Shown: in pieces, positions 1 to 9,429 of the stretch
Layout: each line of letters opens with the position of its first letter
Position numbering within the stretch: position 1 is the stretch's first letter
Source: Acanthochromis polyacanthus
Lineage: Eukaryota; Chordata; Actinopteri; Pomacentridae
Length of the DNA stretch: 64,000 bases
NCBI RefSeq assembly: GCF_021347895.1
Contig: NC_067129.1
Coordinates: forward strand, 36,399,104-36,463,103
Direction of reading: 5' to 3'
Notes under the pieces: model-generated
Databases searched by the model: none
The model's input: only the letters and a program-made list of their open reading frames with translations
What the model was told of the DNA's origin: nothing
Position numbers and translations under genes: made by a program

Positions 1-1098
1 AAGGTCCTCAACCGATCAGCAGGACAGGTATCTGCTCCTTTGTGCAAGGAGGAACAGGATGAGCACTGCAATAGCTCTACAAAATGACCTCCAGCAGACC
101 ACTGGTGTGAATGTCTCTGATCAAACAATCAGAAAGAGATGTAATGAGAGTGGTCGGAGGGCCAACCGTCCTCTAGTGCCCGCTGTGATCGGCACCGTGG
201 AGCTCGGTTGACATTTGCCATAGAACACAGGAATTTGCAAGTCCACCACTGGTGCCCTGTGCTTTTCACAGATGAGAGTAGGTTCACCCTGAGCACATGT
301 GACAGCCATGAAAGGGTCTGGAGAAGCCGTGGAGAACGTTATGCTGCCTGTAACATTGTTCAGCATGACCGGTTTGGTGGTGGGTCAGTGACGGTGTGGG
401 GAGGCATATCCATGGAGGGACGCACAGACCTCTACAGGCTGGACAATGGCATTCTGACTGCCATTAGGTATCAGGATGAAATCCTTTGACCTATTGTCAG
501 ACCCTTCATTGGCGCAGTGGTCCTGGATTCCTTCTGGTGCACGACAATGCCCGGTCTTATGTGGTAAAAGAACTCATGCAGTTCCTAGAGGAGGAAGAAA
601 CTGATACTATTAGCTGTCCCCCATGCTCACCTGACCTGAATCCAATAGAACACATTTGGAACATTATGTTTTGTTCCATCCAACACCATCAGGTTGCTCC
701 TCAGACTGTCCAGGAGCTCAGCGATGCCCTTGTTCAGTTCTGGGAGGAGATACCCCAGGACACCATCTGTCGTCTCATTCAGAGCTTGTCCCAGCATTGT
801 CAGTCATGCATACAAGCACATGGAGGCCTTACAAACCACTATATACCATTTTGAGTTGCTGCCAAGGAATTTCAGAAAGATGGACCAGCCTGCCACATCA
901 GTTTTTCACTTTGATTTTGGGGTGTCTTGAATTTAGCCCTCCTAGGGGTTGATAATTTTCATTCCCATCAAATAATGTGGCACTTTAAATTCCTAACGCA
1001 TTATCCAGTCCATATCAATGCTAAGATCCAGTTTGTTTTTTCCCCATATTGACATATGATGTATTTTCAAAGCGTTCCTTTAATTTTTTGAGCAGTGT
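1..1098 (+). mobile_element. Tc1-like transposon, 3' two-thirds, cut by the window edge (family of 28560-30140)
   Basis: This matches the element at 28560-30140 from its internal position 29039 onwards. Broken frames (208-489, then 486-854) encode FTDESRF, HDNARS and [11 protein letters not shown], so all three DD34E catalytic residues are present, although the frame is shifted near 486. The right TIR (gttcctttaattttttgagc) ends at about 1097, exactly where a solo LTR has inserted. Confidence 0.85.
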
Positions 1099-1544
1099 TG
1101 TGACAGGTCTGCTGTCTGCGGGTCCACTCAATACACACACAACGTCAGATTGTTGGGGTAACACACTTTATTTCACACCCACTTCCGTACCCACTCAGTC
1201 TCTCTCTCTCGGCGCCTCACCAGACCTCGTCCGGTAAATACTCTCTCCCTCTGTCAGGACCAGAAACAGCGCTCCTCGTCTCTCACTCCACAACAGCTCG
1301 CCGGTAAGCAGCCTCAACTGTCTCTCACTCCACAGCAGCTCTTGTTCTGTCTCAGTTCCTCCTCTCGTCCGTCTGTCTCTCTTCTCTGTCCACCCGTCTT
1401 TTATGCTCCGCTCCAGACTGCTACTGCGGAGGTAATCAGGTCAGCCAATTGTTACCACCTGTGCCAATTACCTTGACGCTGCTTCCACGCACTCCTCCAC
1501 ACCTCTCTCCCCTGCAGCTGAGCTCTCCCACGCCCGTCGCCACA
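1099..1544 (-). mobile_element. Solo LTR with 5-bp TSD (AGTGT)
   Basis: The 446-bp unit has TG...CA ends (minus strand TGTGGCGACGGGCG to CCTGTCACA) and is flanked by AGTGT at 1094-1098 and 1545-1549. In minus orientation it carries a TATA-like gcataaaag and the polyadenylation signal aataaag, in LTR order. It inserted into the last bases of the Tc1 element at 1-1098. No internal retroviral region is present. Confidence 0.8.
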
Positions 1545-1568
1545 AGTGTATATTTATATATATATGTA

Positions 1569-2590
1569 CACACTCAACAAAAATATAAACGCAACACTTT
1601 TATTTTTGCTCACATTTTTTATGAGATTAACTCAAAGATCTAAAATTTTTTCCACATACACAATATCACCATTTCTCTCAAATATTGTTCACAAATCTCT
1701 CTAAGTCTGTGATAGTGAGCACTTCTCCTTTGCTGAGATAATTCATCCCACCTCACAGGTGTGCCATATCAAGATGCTGATTAGACACCATGATTAGTGC
1801 ACAGGTGTGCCTAAGACTGCCCACAATAAAAGGCCACTCTCAAAGTTGCAGTTTTATCACACAGCACAATGCCACAGATATTGCAAAATTTGAGGGAGTG
1901 TGCAGTTGGCATGCTGTCAGCAGGAATGTCAACCAGAGCTGTTGCTCGTGTACTGAATGTTCATTTCTCTATCATAAGCCGTCTCCAAAGGCATTTCAGA
2001 GAATTTGGCAGTACATCCAACCAGCCTCACAACCGCAGACCACGTGTAACCACACCAGCCCAGGACCTCCACATCCAGCATGTTCACCTCCAAGATCGTC
2101 TGAGACCAGCCACTCCGACAGCTGCTGAAACAATTGGTTTGCATAACCAAAGAATTTCTGCACAAACTGTCAGAAACCGTCTCAGAGAAGCTCATCTGCA
2201 TGCTCGTCGTCCTCATCGGGGTCTCGACCTGACTCCAGTTCGTCATCGTAACCGACTTGAGTGGGCAAAAGCTCACATTTGACGGCGTTTGGCATGTTGG
2301 AGAGGTGTTCTCTTCACAGATGAATCCCGGTTTACACTGTTCAGGGCAGATGGCAGACAGCGTGTGTGGCATCATGTGGGTTCGCGGTTTTCTAATGTCA
2401 ATGTTGTGGATGGAGTGGCCCATGGTGGTGGTGGGGTTATGGTATGGGCAGGCGTCTGTTATGGATGAAGAACATGGGGGCATTTTATTGATGGCATTTT
2501 GAATGCACAGAGATACCGTGATGAGATCCTGAGACCCATTGTTTTGCCATACATCCAAGAACATCACCTCGTGTTGCAACAGGATATATA
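1569..2590 (+). mobile_element. Tc1-like transposon, 3'-truncated
   Basis: The left TIR starts cactcaacaaaaatataaac. The frame from 1869 encodes an N-terminal paired-like HTH region (GMSTRAVARVLNVHFSIISR), then RRPHRGLDLTP and, after a stop at about 2280, FTDESRFTLF. A second stop follows in the CYG*RTW region. Homology ends abruptly at LQQD (about 2588), where an AT-rich repeat begins, so the C-terminal catalytic residue and right TIR are missing. It is inactive. Confidence 0.8.
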
Positions 2591-2591
2591 T

Positions 2592-2624
2592 ACCATATAT
2601 ACATATATATATATATATATATAC
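2592..2624. repeat. (TA)n microsatellite
   Basis: A short alternating AT tract separates the truncated Tc1 copy from the composite SINE repeat. Confidence 0.8.
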
Positions 2625-2626
2625 TT

Positions 2627-2980
2627 ATTTCTCTGCAACAGCAACAACTGCTAAATTAGGAAAGTTTGAGGAGCTCAGCACAGATCCATCCCTCCATCCA
2701 TTCTCTATACACCGCTTTATCCTCACTAGGGTCACGGGGGGTGCTGGAGCCTATCCCAGCTGACTCGGGCAAAGGCAGGGGACACCTTGGACAGGTCGCC
2801 AGTCTTTCGCAGGGCTACATATACAGACAGACAATCACACTCATATTCACACCTATGGGCAATTTAGAGTTATTAATTAACTTTAGCATATTTTTTGGAC
2901 TGTGGGAGGAAGCCGGAGTGCCCGGAGAAAACCCACGCATGCACACAGAGAACATGCAAACTCCATGCAGAAAGATCCCA

Positions 2981-2984
<4 letters not shown>
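2627..2984 (-). repeat. Composite SINE-type repeat (family S1), minus orientation
   Basis: Minus-strand features are atgcgtgggttttctccggg, ccacagtccaaaa, cgacctgtcca and gcggtgtatagagaatggat, shared with copies at 15485, 22036, 34320 and 61885. This copy lacks the tRNA-like head. About 60 bp beyond the GATG-rich tail (2627-2690) match the flank of the 22036 copy, so the repeat unit is longer than the SINE alone. Confidence 0.75.

Positions 2985-3030
<46 letters not shown>
2981..3030. repeat. (TA)n microsatellite
   Basis: About 48 bp of perfect TA repeat follow the SINE head truncation. Confidence 0.9.
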
Positions 3031-3034
<4 letters not shown>

Positions 3035-4780
3035 TCTATAAGCAACATAATGAATGAAGTTAGTGAAGTTACTGGCAAAACATGATTTATGCAGCCCTCT
3101 CATTCTCTTTAATGTTAAATCACATTTTCTCTGCTCCGTTATTTTCTTGCCATGAAGTCAAAGACTCATATGAACCAAAACAAAAACCAGACGTCTTTCT
3201 CAGATGTCAAAACATGTCATCTTTGATAGAGTTGCATTTGAAACATATAATGGTCACAAATAGTCTGACACTAATGTTACTCCATAACAACACACACAGT
3301 GAGTTGCTGTTACAGCCTCTGACAGGTTTTAATATTTTCTGACAAAGTAAAACTGAGAGTGACATGACATCATGACGGTTGCTGAAAACAGACAGTAATG
3401 TTAATCATTTTAACTTTAACTTTTTCTCTTAACTGAATCAGGAGACATGTTGACTCATTGTTAATTTCACAACATTGTTATGAACATGCCTGTCAGCTCA
3501 GCCCACTCCTGTAATGTTGCCTTGCTGTAGCTTAGAAGACAGCGGTGAGGACTGAGCTCCATGTATTGGGCAAATTGCGCAAGGACATCATTCTACGCGA
3601 CTCTGACACTTAACAGCATTTGCTGTTTAATGAGAAATTAATAATATATCAATGTTTAATCTACAAAACTCCAGCCGATGACGATCATTTTGAAAAGGGC
3701 TATAATCAGCCAATTTAATCAGCCGGCCAATAAATCAGTTGGGCCCTACTGTTTAGCATCTTCCATTTGGAGTTGCTTGGTTCTGCCACTACCAGATCAA
3801 CTGCCTATTTGCACATGCACAATGTCATGTACGATGGTAAATCTGCTTTTACAAACTACTCGAAATGCGTTGCCAGAGGCGTATTAGGGATTTTGAGCCA
3901 TTCTACGCTGCAGATGCGTTAATTGGGTTAAAATTTTTAATGAGATTAATCATGATGATGGATTAATCCATGTTAATGCATTAATTTTGACAGTCCTAAT
4001 AAAGATTTTAAAGCAGGACTTGTACTTGTCAGTGTGTTTATACCCTGTGGTGTTGTTGGATTTACTTAAGTACGCGATCTGATTGCTTCTATTGCCACTG
4101 TCAGAAGGTAAGAGACAGATCAGAGAGTGCAGGTGTTAAAAGTGACCAATAAAAGGAGCGAAGTCATCAGTCATTGTCCTGTCTCTAAGGCTTCAAAAGT
4201 CACCCAGGCAAGACAGTGTTGAGCAGTTGCAAGTGTAGGAGGATAGTTCCACTTGCCCTTACAGTACCATGTTTGAAGAGCTGAAAGGCTCAGATAAAAA
4301 GATGTTTTTCTCCCTGTGGATATTGTGTCTTGGGCTTGCATCACATGCACATGCTTTCCCTTGTGCACAAGTTTTGAGACTAATTAAACAGTCTGTGTCT
4401 TGTATGCTTTGCCAAACACTCAATAGGTAGCTAATGGTTAGAATTTTAAATCTTTGATGATTTTCTATATTTTTTTAATGTTGCACAGTGTAAAACATGC
4501 TACCATTATGAACAACGCTGTAGTTTATTTAGAAGTAGTTCTTGTGAGGCACAGGGTTACATTAGATTTTTTAATGATTAATGCAGTACTTTAAACTGAT
4601 GATGTCATTTTACTTGCAGAGTAATAAAAAGCGTTGTCCAGAAAGTGTTGTGGAATCTTGCTGGAAGTGGAGAACTAACAACACACATGGTGTGTTTCAG
4701 GCAGCAGTTACTTTTGATCTGCATTCTGCAGTGTTGTCATGCGCTGACCAGTATTGGATTTGTATTATTTTAAGTTACTG
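3031..4780. other. Unique or unrecognised intronic sequence
   Basis: No convincing gene was seen. At 3890-4005 the pattern gcgttaatt...gattaatc...ttgacagtcct resembles the end of a common fish hAT-type repeat, but no second end was found. Remaining ORFs are short and not recognised. Confidence 0.4.
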
Positions 4781-4789
4781 TTTCACCTT

Positions 4790-5100
4790 AAATATAGTAA
4801 GCCTGAGTGTTTTCATCAACACTGTGCAGGTCATCAGCTGCTCACTGCCCTCTATGGAAGACTTATTCAGCTCTTGCTGCCTCTGTAGAGAAGCAAACAT
4901 TCTTAAGGACCAGTCCATCCTGGACACCATCTGTTTGTTGCATTTCCCTCAGGTGGACAATTCAGGTCCGTCACAATGGACAAACAGACTGAAAAACTGC
5001 TTTACCCCAGAGCCATAAGAGAACTGAACTCTGCTAAACACTTCAGTTAACTGTCTGGACCTGAGCACGTACAAGCAAATAAACTACTCCCTAATCACTG
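4790..5100 (+). pseudogene. LINE 3' remnant (L2/CR1/Rex1 type)
   Basis: One plus frame reads GPVHPGHHLFVAFPSG, then FRSV and LYPRAIRELNSA. This is the very common C-terminal tail of fish L2/CR1/Rex1-type reverse transcriptases (DPSHP..HLF..LPSGRR..., FFPRAIRLLN). The frame is broken upstream, and no RT catalytic motifs remain. Confidence 0.6.
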
Positions 5101-6009
5101 ATTTTTATTTTTATTTTTTTACATTTCGTGGAATTAAACCATTTAACGTCACTGCTGCTCTTATGATAAATGGAACACCTGCTCTACCCCCTGAGCCATG
5201 GCTGTCCCAATTCTTAGCCTTACAATTATTTTGGGGTTTTTTCATCCCTCTATGGTTGCCATAATCTTGCTTTCTCCACTAGATTTCATTGATTCCTGAT
5301 TTACAGAAGGACATTACATTGTCAATATAACCTGTGTTTCTTAGCATCACCTACAAATGCCAAGATCAATTTACTGCCTCCAATCAGAGTCATTTAATAT
5401 TTTGCGTCTGTCGACACCAAGTCCCTGTCTGAATCCATCTTTCTAGATCAGGGGTCGGCAACCTTTAACACTCAAAGAGCCATTTCGACCCGTTTCCCAC
5501 AGAAAAGAAAACACAGAGAGCCGCAAAAACCTTTTGGCATCTAAAATGAAGACAACACAGCATATATTGCTTTTTTACCTCTATGCCCTTGTTAATTTTG
5601 ACTAATTAATTAATTAATTAAAAAATAATGCATTAAAAAATAATGTATTTAACCGCACCTTTCTCAGTTTCCAAATTTCTGGCACACCGCTAACACAAGA
5701 TGAACATTCCAGCCAGGTTGGTAGCGCTAATGAACCTAAAGTCTGCTTTCCAGCCGTGAAGAAGATTCACAGGATGCACTGTCAGCACACAACAAAGTTT
5801 GGTGAACAGTGATTGAAGACGAGAACACTCTGAGTGTGTTGAGCAGAAAGTTTCTTTTAAAAATCTTCCTGATGGCAGCTTGGATAAAAACGTGGTTATT
5901 TGGAAATTGTGCAACAAATAGTTTTCTGATCACCGCAGCACTTCAAGCCGGTGTATCCATCCCATTTATGTATTTACCATGACGTGTGTTGCTGACCTCT
6001 TGGCCAGGT

Positions 6010-6080
6010 CACCCTTGTGAAAGAGATCTTGATCTTAATGGGGTTTTTTTTTCCTTGTTAAATAAAGGTTAACTAAATAA
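6010..6080 (+). repeat. L2-type LINE 3' tail
   Basis: The sequence gagatcttgatcttaatggg followed by ttaaataaaggttaactaaa is the characteristic 3' end of fish L2 LINEs. Only the tail is present. Confidence 0.55.
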
Positions 6081-6777
6081 TAGACCACTTTTCGAGATGC
6101 TAAAGGTGCTTGAGTTTACAAAAAGCTTTAAAATATTGAATATAGGGTGATATCAGGTAAATTGGGCCATCAGGTAAAATGGGCCATTTAAGCTTTGGAT
6201 GTCCTAGCCCCTCTGATTTTTAGAGCCAATGACAGCAAGTGGTCTCAAATGTTTGCCACAACTGTACTTAACATGAAACAACAGATTTTATTGGTCTGTG
6301 GTTGTTTTTGTGGGCGGAAATAAGATTCAAATTCACACTGCACCGGAAAACTGCGTGGTGAGTGGACTGGCATAAGAATTTCTAATACAAATTATAAGGA
6401 TGATAAGTCAATTAAAGAAATGTATACAATTGTTGATGTATAATATCTGTCTTGATGACACCTATCAGAAATAATGCTTAAAGTTTGGTATTTGGACATT
6501 TTTTTTCAAAGATTGACGTTTATGTTAGTGGCCCAATTTAGCTGAACCTATTCAGGTAAGTTGGGCCCCCTGGTTTCAGCTAAAATGGGCCACCCTTTTT
6601 GTCAGTCACACATGCACACGTGTACACATTTGAAGGGAATGCAGAAGGCATTTATGTGAAAAGGATGCATCTGCCTAAAAATAATGATGATCAGTGATTT
6701 TAGTAACAATTCACTGACTTTATCTGCAGTGAGTACGGCATCTATGATGATGACGGCTTCACCTGTCAGGACTGTAT

Positions 6778-7412
6778 TTAAATTTGTGGTTTAAGTAGCC
6801 ACATACCGGACTTTGCAAAAGTTCTGTTACACGGTTTCATGATCTTTAGAGACGTTTACATGTCGGAGTGAAAAATTCCATTAAACAAACTGAAAGTTCT
6901 ACCTTATAGGCAGGTGTCATTAACACAAATTTGTTCTCCGGTGAAGTTGTATCAAGATGGAAGTCAAAAGAGTTGAGATATCTGCTCTCCTTCATGCTGG
7001 CCACAACAAGTCTGACAGAGCCAAGCAGCTGAACATCAGCCGGATGACTGTCCACAGAGTCGCGGAGAGGCTCAAGAATGGTGAAGATCTTTCAGTGATC
7101 TTTCAAGAATGGTGAAGACCTGAAAGATCTTCACCATTCTTTAGCCTCTCCGCAACTCTGTGGACGGTCATCCGGCTGATGTTCAGCACAAAGGAGAGCA
7201 GATATCTCAACTCTTTTGACTTCCATCTTGATACCACTTCACCGGAGAAAAAAATTTGTATTAAGGACACCTGCCTATAAGGTAGAACTTTCAGTTTATT
7301 CAATGGAATTTTTCACTCGACATGTAAACGTCTCTAAAGATCACGAAACACCGTGTAACAGAACTTTTGCAAAGCCCGGTATGTACCTACCCAAGCACAC
7401 ACATTTTAAAAT
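6778..7412. repeat. ~0.6 kb palindrome (inverted repeat)
   Basis: The left arm (about 6778-7100) and right arm (about 7112-7412) are reverse complements with scattered mismatches. The right arm lacks about 40 bp present in the left (region 6993-7032). The spacer is only a few bases. The arms share the catacc...cttttgcaaa...tctaaaga blocks in mirrored order. Confidence 0.85.
6957..7100 (+). pseudogene. Transposase N-terminal HTH fragment (left palindrome arm)
   Basis: From ATG 6957 the frame reads MEVKRVEISALLHAGHN, then KSDRAKQLNISRMTVHRVAE and RLKNGEDLS. This is a helix-turn-helix DNA-binding segment of the mariner/Tc1 transposase type. The catalytic domain is absent. The same segment, minus about 13 residues, is encoded on the opposite strand in the right arm (about 7103-7236). 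Confidence 0.65.
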
Positions 7413-8211
7413 TTTGACTATTTATATATTATTGAGGTTCAGTGTTTGCATTCATCCCATTTGTAGGCCTAGTAGGTTGCAGTTGTTTTTTTTAATCATT
7501 ATTTATGTGTTTTATACCCAAGTTGACAGTGCCATGTGGATTCAATACATTTGCCATGAGCAGATCAGTTAATCATTTACAATGTAATGAATTGTCCTGA
7601 TATTATTAAATTGTTCTTACACAGTATGATGCCATATTAACAGTTTTTTTTTTTTACAATAAAAATTGATGACTATTCCTTTGCAGTTGGACTGGCCCAA
7701 CTTACCTGATAAGCGTCCCATTTTACCTGATCAGCTGGCCCATTTTACCTGAACTTTGCTTGTATAAAAAAAATTGGCACAGCTGATGTATCAAGACCTG
7801 TAGGAACTAAACAATCCTATTTACTAGATAATTTCAATGCAAAATTAAAAGAAAACAACCATTACTAGCCATAAAACCACATTTTAATAGAATACATTGT
7901 TTTTTGTTAGTGCTTCAAGCGATTTACCAAAAAGTGGCCCATATTAGCTGATATCACCCTAATCGCGACAAATGAACTGTGAGTTTGCAGTAATCTGTAA
8001 ATGTAGTAGACAGATAAATATAAATGAAATATACTTGTGCAGGACTCTGCTGTGAAGGCGGAGATGTGCGGCGGTGGTGTATTTGCGACAATAAAAAAGA
8101 AAAATTTGAAGGAGCGCCGGCTAGGATTTAGGAATGGTGGCCCGCCGCTGCTGAATGAATGTAGAGCAAACACTGGGATCCGAAGATCAACAGGACTCCA
8201 AATGAATACAC

Positions 8212-8597
8212 TGTTAACCTTTCCTGCTCAGCTCCCGACCGTGGTCAGGAAGCCCAGGGGAGGACAGTTCTCCAGGGCCGAAGTTGTTGTTGTTACTTCG
8301 GGGTTAACCCTCTTCACTTCCTCAGCAGTCATAGAAGGCAAAGACACAGGAGCCCGGCCTTATTGAAGAATACTGCAGCCTTTATTGCGAATTAACAGTG
8401 GCTGAACCATACAGTCACGTTAACCCAGCAGCTACACACCTCTTCTCTCTTACGCCCCGAACCGACTGTCGTCTTCCTCGCTCGCGCTGCATTCAGGGTC
8501 GCTTGGACATCTCGCTCTCCCCCTCTCACACACACGCCCACACACGCTGCTCTCTCTCTCTCCCTCTCTCATAACGGAGCCACACACTCTCATAACA
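8212..8597 (-). mobile_element. Probable solo LTR (TSD ACAC)
   Basis: The ends are TG...CA (minus strand TGTTATGAGAG to GGTTAACA). ACAC lies at 8208-8211 and 8598-8601. A minus-strand aataaag lies 3' of a GC-rich stretch, as expected in an LTR. The 4-bp repeat is weak evidence on its own. It is nested inside the hAT element at 5449-8858. Confidence 0.5.
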
Positions 8598-8884
8598 ACA
8601 CGCAGGACGGCGAGTGTTGGAGATTGACGGCTGGGACGCAATTTTTGACAGACAAAAATTAAGACGTTTTATTTTGATGTTACAAGATCACAATAATCTT
8701 CAAATTTAGAATACAATTTTTAAAACTAACAAACTAAAATAAAAGAATTTTTTAATTAAATAGCCTGCTGATTATTAATTTTCCAAAGCTACAGGGAGCC
8801 GCAACAGAGGGACGAAAGAGCTGCATGCGGCTCCGCAGCCGTGGGTTGCCGACCCCTGTTCTAGATAATACACACTTCAAGTAC

Positions 8885-9420
8885 ACTACCGGTCAAAAAT
8901 TTTGGAACACCCCAATTTTTCCACTTATTTATTGGAAATTATGCATATAAATGTCTCATTGTACTCTGAAATGAAAACATAGAATGAATAAACAAATTAA
9001 ATTAAAAAAAAAATTAGATACCAAAATGTATTCTAAGCTTTTGACTCATCAAAGTAGCCACCTTTGGCAGATACAACAGCTGAACAGACTTGTGGGATTG
9101 TTTCCACAATGGAAATCAAATATTCTTCAGAAAATTCTTCCCAACTCTGTTGCAGAAGTTCCTATAAATGTATGGCACTCGTCAGTTGCTTTGCTTTCAC
9201 TTTTTTATCCAGTTCATCCCAAAACCAGCTCCATGGGGTTTAAGTCTGGGGACACTGCTGGCTACTCCATGTTTTTAAACTTACTATCTTGTTATTTTTT
9301 CCTAAGGTATTTCTTACATAGCTTGAACTTATGTTTTCGGTCATTATCTAGCTGTAGGATGAACCCCTGACCAACTAGATGCATACCATGGTGCTGCAGA
9401 ATGCTGCTCCATTTATGAAG
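8885..9420 (-). mobile_element. Tc1-like transposon, C-terminal end and TIR
   Basis: The TIR is tacactaccggtcaaaaattt. Minus-strand frames read DNDRKHKFKLCKKY, then SPDLNPMELVWDELDKKVKA and SAVVSAKGGYFDE, the end of a Tc1-type transposase with several stops. The third catalytic residue is still visible as E in PMELVW. Confidence 0.75.
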
Positions 9421-9429
9421 TACCATTAT

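Larger units (their letters stand above)
6145..7959. mobile_element. TA-flanked TIR element with subterminal repeats, nested in the hAT
   Basis: The ends are GGGTGATATCAGGTAAATTG at 6145 and the matching inverse ending GATATCACCC at 7959, with TA at 6143-6144 and 7960-7961. Many copies of TTACCTGA / TCAGGTAA next to GGCCCA lie near both ends. The TA target fits Tc1/mariner or a related group. The middle is a palindrome (6778-7412) carrying a helix-turn-helix sequence in both arms. Confidence 0.75.
5449..8858. mobile_element. hAT transposon, non-autonomous, 3410 bp, TSD ttctagat
   Basis: The TIRs are CAGGGGTCGGCAACC at 5449 and GGTTGCCGACCCCTG ending at 8858. A perfect 8-bp duplication, ttctagat, lies at 5441-5448 and 8859-8866. 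The TIR and TSD length are typical of the hAT superfamily (Charlie/Tip100-like ends). No BED zinc finger or hAT dimerisation domain was recognised inside. It hosts an L2 tail (about 6010-6080), a TA-flanked element (6145-7959) and a probable solo LTR (8212-8597). Confidence 0.9.

Noticed and set aside
3890..4005. hAT-like terminal motif (ttgacagtcct)
   Set aside because: No partner TIR or TSD was found, so no element is called.
4581..5018. 145-codon ORF as a novel gene
   Set aside because: Its second half overlaps a LINE C-terminal remnant readable in another frame; the rest is low-information sequence.
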